A DNA stretch of 64,000 nucleotides from Gracilaria domingensis (GCA_022539475.1 VCMS01000103.1:62001-126000), one strand, 5' to 3'. Positions 43,513-54,442 are shown, counted from the first letter of the stretch. A program made the numbers and translations. The notes: generated by a model not told the origin, from the letters alone.

Positions 43513-44219
43513 CTAACCAACCTTTCGAAAACCAGCTATGACATGAGCTGGGTTACTCGAGCCAAAGATGGCAGATCCTGCAACTGAAATGTTTGCACCG
43601 GCCTTCACTACTCCTTTCACCGTACTCAGTCCAATACCCCCATCCACCTGTATCCCTATTCTTGGGTACAACTCCCTTGCATGTCGCACCTTATCAAGAA
43701 CACCCTCCATAAACGCCTGTCCTCCAAACCCTGGCTCCACCGTCATCAACAATAACATGTCTACAACTCCTTCCTTCATAAGTGCTTCTACGACCTTTAT
43801 AGACGTATTTGGGCGCAACGCAACTCCAACCTGTATTCCCATCCTTTTATTTCCGTTACATAATTCCTTCAACACCACGTTCTCCTCCTCAGTTGGTACC
43901 TCGCACTTTTCTAGTCCCTTAGCCACACTCTCGATATGAAATGTGACTCCGTTCGCGCCTGCTTCTGCAAGGTCTTTTATCCAGCGCCCAGGATCTGATA
44001 CCATCAGATGACAGTCCAAAAAAAATTCGTATGCCTCCGCAACGTTTTCACAACAGGCGGTCCAACAGTAAGGTTCGCCACAAAATGACCATCCATTACA
44101 TCTATATGCAGCCACTCCGCTTCAGCCTCTTCCATTGCACTCGCTTCATCTGAAAGGCAAGCAAAGTCTGAAGCCAAAATTGATGGCGCTATAATTAAAC
44201 GAGAATCCATACTGAACAT
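43513..44219 (-). CDS. RPE: Ribulose-phosphate 3-epimerase (one homopolymer frameshift)
   Basis: Interconverts ribulose 5-phosphate and xylulose 5-phosphate in the pentose phosphate (and Calvin) pathway; TIM-barrel fold. The start is ATG at 44219 or, three codons on, 44210. Motifs are complete: [27 protein letters not shown] (metal-binding His/Asp), DCHLMV (His), [17 protein letters not shown] and VDGGIG (catalytic Asp). About 235 residues, the usual size for a cytosolic form; no plastid transit peptide is seen. The frame shifts once, in the A8 run at 44018-44025 (plus strand). One more base there would join both halves cleanly, so either a base-calling error or a recent null mutation. Diverges from the reductase-like gene upstream. 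Confidence 0.95.
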
Positions 44220-44684
44220 CGATAACTTCAGTAACGCCAAACCCGTCCTTCCCAGACACAGCCCCCATTTATACCTCAATAAAAAAGAAGATTATGGCAA
44301 TCCGAGTGAAGCTATAGAACCCGTTCACGTCATTTATGAAGCCAAAATGGCTCCTTTCATCCTGTATTCAAGCTCCCCGTAACTCGTACTTTACAACTAC
44401 TTTACAACTCAGGTTCGAAATCAGTTTCATTCATTGTACTCTTTCTACTCTTCCACCTACTTTTCATAAAACATCATCACACTTTGTGGCTTGTCGTCTC
44501 ATACAATCCCTATCATTCATTCAGTACAATCACATATCATACATTTCGCTCACTTTCACAAAGTGAACCATGTTCCCGTTCTGCGCTTCCTAACCGTTTG
44601 TACTTACGTATCACTCTTTACCCCAGCAGTTCTCCGCCCCATCTTCCATTTTTATCGTCACACAATAACAATCGAACACTTGCA
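44220..44684. promoter_or_regulatory. Shared intergenic region of two divergent host genes
   Basis: The 465 bp between the epimerase start (minus) and the first ATG of the reductase-like gene (plus) must hold both 5' regions. It is AT- and pyrimidine-rich. A small inverted repeat CACTTT...AAAGTG lies near 44550-44564. No TATA box can be assigned with confidence. Confidence 0.4.
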
Positions 44685-45586
44685 ATGAACTCCCAGTCCG
44701 ACATGCCCCGACTCCGCCTCCGAGTCCTAGATACTCTGACGTCCCTCACGTTTCATCTCCCGCCCGAAGGACTCGCGCCGTTATTGTTGGAAGGGGGCGT
44801 ATAGGTACCATGCTGGCGAACGAAGAAGACATGGTCATTTCCGCACACGAATTCTGCAGCATGGCTGCTACCTCTCATCTTTCTGATGTACCGATACTAG
44901 TTTGTGGAAGAACGAACACCCTGGAGACCGTAATTCAGGCCTGCCCTTATTCGCTCAGAGAGAATATCGTTTTCTTCCAGAATGGAGACATCATACCATT
45001 GGTTTCGAAGCTCGGTGTGGACAAATGTTCAAAAGTTGTCCTATACGTTGGTGTCCTCTCAAGAAACGCAGCTCCGCAGGATGGTGTCACTCCTCAAAGT
45101 CCGGATGGTCTCACTGTCGCAACAGGAAAGTGGGCCTCCAACGTTGCAGACAGGTTTAGGTCTATGGGTCTCACTTGCGGGGTTGTCGACGAAGACACAT
45201 TTCTCGTAAGCTATTATGAGAAGCTCGTGTGGCTATCAGCGTTCCACATCGTCGGGGCCCCAAGAGGTTTCATTCCTATGGACGTAGTCGCTACGGAGTG
45301 CAGTACGGTTGTGCTCACAATAATGAAAGAGCTGTTGAAGATAGTTTCGCTTAAAACAGGTACTACTTTCAACCTGGAAGAGACGGTTGGGCGACTTCTT
45401 GCATATGGGAAAACTCTCGTTGGCTTCCCTACTTCTTTCTCCGACTTTCAGTTTAGGAACCCGTACTTCTACGACTTTTCCCGCCAAGAAAGAAACATCG
45501 TAGGCGGTGACCCCGCTCCTTTTCATACAAACTACGTCAACGTTGTTAAGGGAAAGTTATCCCCCTCCCCATTCCCCCAGATTTGA
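44685..45586 (+). CDS. Ketopantoate-reductase-like (6-phosphogluconate dehydrogenase fold) protein, frameshift near the N-terminus
   Basis: The clean frame to 45586 contains AVIVGRGRIGTML just before the ATG at 44810, a Rossmann G-x-G-x-x-G motif that must belong to the protein. It also has LRENIVFFQNGDIIPLV (QNG as in KPR), YYEKLVWLSAFHIVGA (the Lys region of KPR) and LLAYGKTLVGFPTSF. So translation starts upstream, but the only nearby ATG (44685, MNSQSDMPRLR) is in another frame. One missing base between 44685 and about 44780, or an unrecognised exon, would fix this. About 300 residues, right for an NAD(P)-binding dehydrogenase of the ApbA/PanE type. The substrate is not certain. Confidence 0.65.
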
Positions 45587-46209
45587 GGTTAGAACACATG
45601 ACTTTTCGGTGTTGTAAACCTTTCAGAGATAGTTAAACATAAAAGTTACTTTATCGAAATGACCTGTTCCTATTACATTACTTATATTGTTCGTCCTTCT
45701 GTGGTTCAAATATGCCCCTTTACATCCTACATCCCTTATCACTAATACCTGGCTAAGTTTTTGCTAGATGGAAAAGGGTCATTCCACATCATTAAAGTGC
45801 ACGATACTAGTAAGGAAACAAGTACAAAATTGTGATATTTCTGAAGAACTAAGCCTTCGCAATACTTGGTTCACCCGTATAAAGTAAGGTAAACCTTTTA
45901 TAGGTTTCAACCCTTAATGGAGGTTGTTTTACTGCTCTTGATTTCTAAGCTCATGTTGAAGATATTCATAGTTTTCTTTACCCACTTGAACCCGTACATA
46001 TAATTTATGACTAATTCCTTTCTTTAGTGCAAATCGATGCAAAAGCTTCTCGTCGTAGTAACGTTTTAAAACAGTACTACAATACCCGTATATGGTCGTG
46101 CTTAGACTCTTTCTATACTACGAAACACCTTGTGAACATCAATCACATCCTTCTCATTCGTATACCCACACCCATTTGCAAAACGAACCCTTTCGAAAGC
46201 TTTCAAAAC
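45587..46209. other. Intergenic, no gene supported
   Basis: AT-rich spacer between the reductase-like gene and the HAD gene. It should contain the terminator of the former and the promoter of the latter. No distinctive signal was seen. Confidence 0.4.
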
Positions 46210-46618
46210 ATGTATAACTCAGAAGTTAGAGCCCAAGAAGTAACTCCTCAGCAGCTAGCTAAAGAAATATTCAAAAATGGCTACGCCGTGATTAGTGATA
46301 TTGACGGTACTCTGAAAAGAGCTGGGGGGGAGAACATTCCTGCCGAAGCAGTCAAATGCATGAAGTACATCAATGCACGCGTTGGTTTCGGAATTGCTAC
46401 TGGGCGAGATATAGAGGATGCCGAGAGTTTCATGGAGCACCTGGGTGGCTACACTTCTGGCATCTCTGGAAACCAAGGCGCACCTCTTCATCATCCATAC
46501 CTGTCGGCCGAGTACGAGGATACTGCATACCAAATGTCTCCGCCCGGAGGCGATGTTCAGCCCTTGCAGCGTGCCGAAAGACAAGATGGTGTACATCTCT
46601 GAGATTCGAGACACTTAA
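46210..46618 (+). pseudogene. HAD-superfamily phosphatase-like protein, truncated
   Basis: ATG at 46210. AVISDIDGTLKRAGG is HAD motif I (nucleophile Asp and D-x-D-G-T), and VGFGIATGRDIEDAE carries motif II (Thr) in the style of the Cof/IIB subfamily, followed by GYTSGISGNQGAPLH. The frame breaks at the CCC run near 46535-46545; with one C fewer it would continue to a TAA at 46616-46618. Motifs III and IV (Lys and the acidic pair) are missing, since a full enzyme needs about 250 residues and only about 136 are present. The next sequence belongs to the opposing ParB-motif gene, whose insertion or expansion may have removed the C-terminus. Confidence 0.75.
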
Positions 46619-48775
46619 CAGCTCCGACCTATGTCCCTTCGGCAAGTGAATGACTCTGAGACAGGGGTCCTTGTGCTCAATTACGTTCTTCCCTTGCCAT
46701 TCCTGCCGTCTCAGCCTGGCATACCCGCACCATGATGGGTTGGCTGGGCCATCATATGGGTCTCCTCGAACAAGTCCGTGCTCCTCAGATTCCGGAAGAG
46801 CTGTAGGTAACTCTTCATCGAATGACCCCCCACCTGTCTCTTGCTGATCGTCTGGCGCAGCATCTTTCTCGACGGTGACAACCGGTTGAACTGTCACAGA
46901 AAGAAGCTCTTCGTCGTCCACAAATGCAGAACTGCCTGCGTTCTCTGCATTCGCTCCCTCTTCCAGTGCCACGAACTGAACCTTCATCGACCTTCCTCTC
47001 AGCACATGTTCATTTAGTTGAGACATCAGGTCATCCGGTGTCATGCTGTTCAGAGTAGATCTCATCTGTTGTGTGAAAGTCTTTCTCCGTTTCTTCCTCG
47101 GCGGAGCCCGCTGTTCTTCTTCAGAGCTATCCAGAACTTCTATGGCACCTCTATTTCGGCCGTGCTCAATTTCCCTATAACTCACCTGCGCCCGTTCTCG
47201 TGCACTTCTTCGCGGCTCCCCTTCTTCACTGGCAGATGTTGCAGCAGCAGCAGCCGGAGTCCTTCTCTTCGTCACGGACTGCTTCACTGGTGCGGGGGGC
47301 GGAATGACCTTGAGCATCGTCCGCAATCGATTCTGAACGGAAGTCGTGGCAGTTCTAATTGAGTTCGTCCTGCTCCGAACACGCGGCAATGTGTTGAAGT
47401 TCACAAATTGTCCCAAAAGGAACTGATACAGAGCTGCGTTGTTGTCTGGGTCTTCAACGTCATCTTCATTCGATGGAGCTGAAAGACTGACTTCGCGTTT
47501 CAGGAACACTTCCATGGACTCTTCCTCGTTCAGTTCATTCCTCACTGCTCTAGCCGCGCGGAACTAAGACACTGCTCTATCATAAAAGAAACCTCGAACC
47601 TCCTCAAAGCTTTTCCATTGCTTTGTCTTCGTCGACTTGCCCTTCAATAGAAACATATGAAGACAATCAAGAATGAAGGAAAACTCCTCGGCATCCAAAG
47701 CATATAGCGGAGTATGGGACAGATGTGTGAGACCTATGTCACTCACACTCTCACATATATCCTCGAAATGGGCCAGCATTCCCTCACGAGACATGAGTTG
47801 CAGGGCAACATTGGCATATCTCAGATACTGACGCTCTTGCACAGTCCCAATCAGTTGGCTCTCCTTCAACACTTCTGTCATTTCTGCAGGATCCGCGTCT
47901 GCCGGCGTCACCCCCTCAACATCTTCAATTAGAATGGCGACCACACTAACTATAGAGTGTATCCTGTCTGCAAGCATCATCCTTCGCATGATACTCGTCG
48001 ACTCGTTGAGGTACGAAGCAACACATAACAATTCCTTCATCCCAATGGGCCTCCCATCTCTTCGTATTAGCAGATTGCAACACAAAAACTTGGCTAGTCG
48101 CTTCCACCTCGGTGCGCCAGTCGCTGCCAAATATTGTATAGCTTTCAGAGGATGCAAACCATCTACAATGAAGCACTTCTTCGTTAGGCGTCCCTTGTCG
48201 GTATCCCTCTCTCCCGTAGTAGCATCTTGTAAGACCACCACTGTAGAACTCATTGACTGCAATATCCCCCGCTCCTCCATATCCTTCACAAGGGCTTCAG
48301 CGTGGCGTTTACGTACTCCACGGCGTAAATTGGGCACAGTGTCCACGAGAGTGATATCAACAGTAAGAACAACCATCCGGTAGTGATTGAGGTTCACTTT
48401 TGGGACCTTCTGACGAATTCGTCTGTACGTCTTGCTCCGAGTAGGTGTCCCTTGTGTTCCACACCGCTCGCCAGAAACACTTGAACGTGCCATTCTTGCG
48501 GACAGAAGCACAACGTCATCGTCCTGCTGCTCCGCAGTTTGTGGTGCAGTTTGGGGTACAGATGGACCAGCTCCTTGTGTGGATTGTGCATCCGCGTCTG
48601 TAAGGAGACCTTTTATGATCTCATCTTCCTCTTCTTGCACAGCCGTCTCGTGCTGAACCGTCTGTTTCGACGCAGAAGTTCCCTTGTGTCCACGGTCTGA
48701 TTCATCGCAGGAGATGCCCTTCTCGACGCAGTGGGCTTCGTAGCGGAGGTATACTTTGTTTGGCTTGTCCGCTTC
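46430..48775 (-). pseudogene. Large protein with a ParB/sulfiredoxin-like motif (main part)
   Basis: One frame is open from 48775 (after a TAG) to 46430 with a single in-frame TAG at 47564-47566, about 780 codons. The N-terminal region is disordered. At about 48110-48320 lies RKRHAEALVKDMEERGILQ followed by KKCFIVDGLHPLKAIQYLA, which matches the ParB/Srx pattern (helix, E-x-x-G-L/I, strand, V-D-G-x-H-R-x-x-A). Next comes a helical region of about 200 residues. The second half is Ser/Glu/Arg-rich with nuclear-type basic stretches (PPRKKRRKTFTQQMRSTLN) and ends in acidic linkers and PSWCGYARLRRQEWQG. The last 180 bases overlap the HAD gene antisense. No ATG starts this frame; see the overlapping upstream ORF. 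Role unknown. Confidence 0.6.
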
Positions 48776-49308
48776 CTAGCTGGGAATGATCTCGTCTCCA
48801 TAGTCCGCTTCGTAACAGAAGACGGACCGGCCCGCGGAGGTGCTACTGATGCGCTACCTCTCGGTGTTGATGAACTTCGAATTGGCTCCGTGCGGCTCGT
48901 CGGCGTCATCACCTCACTCATAGCGCTCACCGTTCGTCGCTTGGACGCTGGAATGCTGGCTGCCACCGGTTCCATCATTTTCTCATCCCAAGGAGCGGCC
49001 GTCCGGAGATCTTGGATGTATTGTGGAAGATCCAGGCCCTCCGCCCGGTAAGGATAGAACGTCTGACCGCTTCGACTGATGAGAATATTATGAACCACCA
49101 CAAGACCTGGGTCCAATTGCTTCCCGAGCAACTCGCGGCGTAGAACACTTCCAATTCCATGCAACAACGCTTCCCCGACTATCACCTTTCCTTCATTCTC
49201 AATATCCATCTGCAGAGAAACCCGCATTCCACCTTGCAATGATCGAGTGCTCCGCCGAGTGCGAGGAGTCACGCTTTGCGTACGGTTTCGAACACGAGTT
49301 GGCTTCAT
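48613..49308 (-). CDS. Upstream ORF of the ParB-motif gene
   Basis: ATG at 49306-49308 gives 231 codons. A compact folded-looking part (VIVGEALLHGIGSVLRREL, then DPGLVVVHNILISRSGQTFY and EGLDLPQYIQDLRTAAPW) is followed by a Ser/Thr/Arg-rich linker to the end. It overlaps the main frame by about 160 bases, and both frames read like low-complexity linker in the overlap. The two are most simply one gene with a frameshift (mutational, sequencing or programmed) between 48640 and 48775. A short intron is also possible. Nothing known was recognised in this part. Confidence 0.55.
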   Translation of the reverse strand: MKPTRVRNRTQSVTPRTRRSTRSLQGGMRVSLQMDIENEGKVIVGEALLHGIGSVLRRELLGKQLDPGLVVVHNILISRSGQTFYPYRAEGLDLPQYIQDLRTAAPWDEKMMEPVAASIPASKRRTVSAMSEVMTPTSRTEPIRSSSTPRGSASVAPPRAGPSSVTKRTMETRSFPARKRTSQTKYTSATKPTASRRASPAMNQTVDTRELLRRNRRFSTRRLCKKRKMRS

Positions 49309-49752
49309 GTTGAACAGCTATTGCAGTGAAAGGTGTATATCAACAATACGCTCGCTCTGGACGATACAAGAACGGAGGCGAGCCTTTAAATGGCGAGGTA
49401 GGCTAGGCACCAACGCTTTCGGCAGCTCCTTCCAGCGCACTGCCAGTCTCGTCCGTGTCCTGTCCGTGGCCGCTCGCAGGCTGATTGTACGCTTTAGAGT
49501 CCTGGAGTTCGCGCATTGATGACTCACGCGAGCAATGATCGCGCTCTCTAATCGTGCTCTTCAAATGCTTTGCATAGTAGTCAAGAGTACACTCATTCAA
49601 TTTCATGTACAGCCTACTCCCGCCAATACACGTGGACAGCGGCGCCAACGTACCGGCGGCGGGGTGTAGCGAAATCACTGCGGGGCGGCGTGTTTTGGGA
49701 GGTCCTGGGAAGGCGCCGGAATGTGGCCAGAACATGCCCGCGGGCGGAGAGG
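49309..49752. other. No gene supported; 5' side of the ParB-motif gene
   Basis: Moderately GC-rich, with no motif-bearing frame. Its right edge contains ATGCCCGCGGGCGG (about 49735-49748), an extra copy of the inner part of the adjacent foldback arms. Confidence 0.4.
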
Positions 49753-49904
49753 GGGTCGGTCGTGTTAGGGTAGGTACCCTAACACGACCGGACCACCCCG
49801 CCCGCGGGCATAAAATCGCACATTTTTCAAAAAATCGCCCAAAACGTGCCCGCGGGCGGGGGGGTCCGGTCGTGTTAGGGTACCTAGCCTAACACGACCG
49901 ACCC
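49753..49904. mobile_element. Compound foldback element (58-bp inverted arms)
   Basis: Left arm 49753-49810 and right arm 49847-49904 are inverted repeats with 56 of 58 positions identical. Each arm itself contains a palindrome of the form GGTCGTGTTAGG...CCTAACACGACC and ends inward with GCCCGCGGGC. The 36-bp centre is AT-rich (with AAAATCGC and AAAAAATCGC). A partial extra arm lies just outside to the left. No clear target duplication was found. Such a structure would extrude a four-armed cruciform. The short minus-strand ORF across it (49765-50040) is a by-product. Confidence 0.85.
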
Positions 49905-50097
49905 TCACTGTGAAAGAACAGTTTTTTATTGACAGTGTCAGCCGAAGATTGGGTTCTATTAGCGATTGTTTCGTTGGTGAATGCGAGGAAGGGGATATGG
50001 AGTTCAAGGAAATGGACATGAACGATTTCGGAAGTAGCACAGGATCACAAGAAAAGGCACCACAAGGTGAACATGTAGAGAATGGAGCCCTTAATGT

Positions 50098-53000
50098 TTA
50101 AGGCTGTACAAGATCAACGTGCTCAGTTGGTCCTTCATCTGAATCATGATAGAATCGATTGATGTAGAATCGGTGTTGAAACCATTGAAGTGGAGGACAA
50201 AAAGGTGGAGCAGGGTAGTTTGATCGAACAACATGGACAGTTCCCTCTAGTGCAGAAGCCGGAACCATCCCGTACCAAGGAGTTAACTCTATGATAGTCT
50301 CCGCTTTGGAATGACGAGGGAACGGAAGAGTGTGGTTCTTTTCATCGTTTGTAGCCCACCGTAAAGATATGCATTTCAATATGTGGTCGATGTTTGTTGC
50401 GGGGGGTAAAACCTCGAAATACCGGACGAATGCCACCTCTGGTGCGGTAAGTGCAGAATCAAGGAGAGATATTCGAATCAGAGTGACTACCTGGGCAACC
50501 CAAGTCTCTGAATCTTCTCCGCTTACCAATACAGTGGAAGACTTTGGCTTTCTACTGGGACCAATGCTGGAGAAGCGAAGACTCGTTGGATGATGGGGTA
50601 TTTAGGTCGTCCCAGCCTAAGTGCCTTAGAAGACGAATCGAAGTGTTCAAGAGTCGGAACGAAACCGCCTTTCACGAGGGCCGAATTCACCAGAGTTATC
50701 CTTGTCTTTTCTGGGCAGTATGTAATAGAGTGCTCATCCAGTGTTTCTTTCACGAAACTGAGGAAAGGAGGAAGGGCCTGTTCACCAATTTGGTCAAGAA
50801 TCGACCATGTGTCCTTACTTGAGAACATCTCTCTAACAGCAGTCCATGTTTTTGAACTGGAAATACTTGAAAAACAGTGTTGAAGAGCTCGTAAAATGAA
50901 AGAACGCCCTCTCATTGCAAATCGAGGAAGCTGTGTGGAAGTTCCTGGTAAACCTGGATTACGCTGGTAAGGAGTATGGCCATTCCATTGCTTTCTAACA
51001 TGTCCGTGCTCAATGGAGCGAATAGTCTCCTCCACAGCCATTGTTGTTCTTCTGGACGTCTTTTTGTAGTGTCTCTTAAATAGCAGGTGTGCATGTTCGT
51101 ATATGCCTGCGTCGTAGTACTTGATACTTCCCATACGGCGAATATCGTCCACGAGATGATCGAGAAGATGAAACTTCAGAGTTCCCAGTCTGGAGGAATG
51201 AAAATCCGCCAGAGTTTTTGTTGCGGAACGCTTGAAAGCTTCAATCTCCGAACTAAGACACAGTAGAGAGCTTTCAGTCCAATACGGGTCACGATTGTAT
51301 CTGAATAAGGTCGAAAGCAAGTCCGAGTACTGAGAGAAAACGGTTGTGATTGGGGCAACGTCCTGTTCTCCACAGCATATGTCAAAGAATGCTCCTATGA
51401 GGGGGAAGACCATGTCAAGTGCTTTGTAGTTTTTGGCCTCCAGCATTCCACGGAGACCGTCTTTCGTGAAGATACCATTCAAAGATTTGCCTTTCTCCTG
51501 CGTGGAGAAATCGATATGTAAACCTTTGGCAGGAAGATCGCGTCCTATGGCAGCTAGAATTGCGTTTGCATGGTTGAGGAGTTGGGTGCGTATCGTTCGA
51601 AATTAACACGATGCAGATGTTCCTATTGTGGTGCACAGGGTGTCTGACTGCAGTCTCTCGATTGTGGCCGTTTTTATCAGCTTCTAGATGCCGAGATGCA
51701 AGTTGTGTAATGGTTCGAATGAGAACAGACTGTATGGAGACAATCCCGGGATCATTCCAAGGCTTACGGAAGTTTCAAAGAACGAAGGAATGAGAGATAT
51801 GGAATTTGAACGCATCAGAGTATCCGCTTGAGATCTCCTCTCCCTCGCACGACGTGGACGTCTTTCCGCCTTGTCTTTTTGTGCATGTTGCAAGATAGCT
51901 GTGTATGTCTTTCGGATGCTTTTCGTGTGCTTTTGAGAACGTCCGTTGAATGAGGTGGGAATAGGACTGCGTAAAGATGAGCGAGGGGCTTTGCATCTAT
52001 GACACGGGCTTTCCGTTTTGGTCCCATGAAGAATGGACAGAATGTCCTTAGCCTCAGGAATATCTGCACAATAACTTGCAAGCAGAGGGTGGCACACTCG
52101 ACTTAGTTTGTCTTCGCCGATGAACTGAAAACCTTTCTGCGTGAGATTTAGAATGGGCTCCAGGACTTGACGAAGAGATTCTTGAAGGATTTGCATCCTG
52201 GACTCGCGTAGAGACTTGCTAGAAACGAATTGCATTGCGTGTGCTTCAGATGCGGAAACCTCGATCAGTGTGGTAGGGAAGTATGCCACTACTGTGAGGT
52301 CATCACGGATGCACTTACGCCGTAGCTCGTCGGAGAAGTTGACAAACATGAGGTGAAGAGGATAGACGGTAACCGATGTTTGCTTTAGAGTTGTTGAAGA
52401 CTTATCGGTGTATACCTGCAGAAGACCTACGAGAGATTCACTGTAACTTATGTCTTGGGAGTACCACACTATTCTACTATCCAAAGAGCCCATGACCATT
52501 TCCTTAAGTTTTGAGGTGGCGTCTCTTGCGAGAGAGCCGGACATGGGGTGAGATATTTTCGTGGTGTGGTCTGAGGTATAGGGTGGAAGAATGTGTTTTC
52601 GTTGTTAGCGAACTGGAGCTGTTTCACAAGTGTCTGAACGGGGTCTCTCGTGTAGAGGGTGGCGCTGAACTTACATCCTTCTGGCGAGACAGTTCTCCGA
52701 TTGAAACCGTCCTTTGAGGCGTATCGTTCGAAAATGGCGTTCTTCAGTTCTGTACAGCGCTTGGAACTTGTTATGGTCTCGTTGAATCGCTTTTGCGAGA
52801 ATCCCGGTTCCCGAAGGAGCCCAATTAGCTCGTCTGCCTCACGATGACCAAGGTTGGAAGCTACTGAAGCCAGACAAACCGTGAGATAATCCATATGCAA
52901 ATCACCGAGGCCCTCCTCAGAAGGCACTGGGCGGGAACTGCTTCCGTGTTCTCGCTCTAATGACGCGGGTTCCGGGGAAGGGGAAACACAATGCGAAGTG

Positions 53001-53371
53001 TCCGGAATGTGAGGGGCGCACGGAGTGGGGTCAACGATGTCCTCGGACACCGGAGGCTCGGGAAGGCGACAAGGGGCACTGACCGTTTCGGAGGATACGG
53101 CCGCGGGCGTGGAAAGCTTGAGACGCTTGCTTCTCCGAATGGGCCACCTATTGTCGTCTTCCAGCGCTGCTTTTAGACGTAACGGGCAATGGTTGACATG
53201 CTGTTGAAGAGATAAGACTCCTCGGCGAGTAACGAAGGGGCACCCACGCTTCTTATATTTACAGTAGTAGACCATGGGAAGAAGAAATGAACGAGAAACG
53301 ACGACAAAGACTGCAAGGGAAGGTCGTCCGAAGGGAGAAGGAGGTCGAGCGACAGTCAAGATCGACGTCAT
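50098..53371 (-). pseudogene. Tnp2/Plavaka-like (CACTA-type) transposase relic
   Basis: About 1080 codons in four pieces. Piece 1 (52469-53371, ATG at 53371) has a Cys/His finger (YCKYKKRGCPFV, then LQQHVNHC) and a disordered linker. Piece 2 (51684-52544) has VYTDKSSTTLKQTSVTVYPL, LRRKCIRDDLTVVAYFPT, SPCHRCKAPR and FEPLHNLHLGI, blocks typical of Tnp2/Plavaka-type transposases. After TAG and TAA codons, piece 3 (50523-51482) has GTLKFHLLDHLVDDIRRMGS and YDAGIYEHAHLLFKRHYKKT. Piece 4 (50098-50529) has ETWVAQVVTLIRI. Single-base shifts separate pieces 1/2 and 3/4. The family call is by motif memory; KDZ-type relatives are the main alternative. No TIRs were found. Confidence 0.65.
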
Positions 53372-53377
53372 GCTGAG

Positions 53378-54442
53378 AACGGAAAATATATTTTGAGTTT
53401 AAATCACGTGCTGTCGTTCAAAAAGGAACGTAGGTGCACGTCGACCTCAACACAAGGGTGTACTTCTCGTATTATCTACCACTGGTTATAAACCTGTGGT
53501 TTTGCAACGTTGTACGCTGTACACCTGTCCAATCTCGCCCACAAAAATAAATCTCTTCCCTCCACCGCCGCTGCCGCCGGTCCGACGTCCGAACCTCTGT
53601 TACCGTCGTGATCCGTGCCATCCACATCCTCGCGTTCTACTCCGCTCCGTCGTACTTTTTTCCGCCCTCGCACTCGCTACGAAGTAGCGTGCTGAGAAAG
53701 AGAATGAAGCACGCTTCATCTCTGCTTAATGAATTCCATTAAGCGGACATGAAGCGTACCTCATTCTTTTTCTCCGCCCTCGTCGGACGCCTCCATAAAG
53801 CGGACATCATCCGTATCTCACGGATGTACTCCGTGCAGTCTTTTCGTAGGTTCTCTTCCATATTCTTCTATATATCTTTGCTCTAAACTAACCCATCCTC
53901 ACCACATTTTTTCGCGCTATGCGACATGTAAACGGCAGAAAATAAGCTTTGGGTTACCGGGTTCCCGTTTTCAGCCTCCAACTCGTTCCATTTGTTCAAC
54001 TACGTTCTGCTTACGATATGTTCCATCTTGTTCTACGTCTTGCTACTAACATTGACTTGATTGAAGGTAACCACTCCTTGACGTGCGTCCTTCGTATTTC
54101 TTCCGACGTCCACAACGACTGTAAGTACGCAACCAGTTTCATTTCGTCTCTCAAGATCGATCTCTGACTGCTCGTGTAACCTATCACGCTGTATTGCCGA
54201 TCTCGGTTCACTTTGTTGCGACATAGGCGTCTCTAGCTTCTCGCATCTTGCGCTACTTTTGGTTTGTTGGCAATCTTGGTTCCGCCATAGACTCTTCTCT
54301 CTTCTCGCGTCTTGCGCTGCTTTTGGTGTATTGGCGATATTGGTTGATATTGGTTGACTGGCTCGGGCGATAGGTTCATCATTGGCGATCTTGGTTGACT
54401 AGGTTGCGCCATAGGATGGTCTCTCTCTTCTCGCGTCTTGCG
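53378..54442. other. Intergenic with a hairpin cluster and the decayed end of a repetitive ORF
   Basis: 53675-53689 is a perfect hairpin CGCTAC-GAA-GTAGCG. An imperfect palindrome of about 87 bp (53691-53777) is centred on GAATTC at 53731. A third hairpin, CATCCGT...ACGGATG, lies near 53805-53830. Beyond 54000 the minus strand still reads as degenerate repeats of the neighbouring charged-protein ORF. Confidence 0.7.

Noticed and set aside
49765..50040. Minus-strand ORF with Gly/Arg/Pro repeats
   Set aside because: It is produced by the foldback arms; its apparent repeats are the two arms read through.
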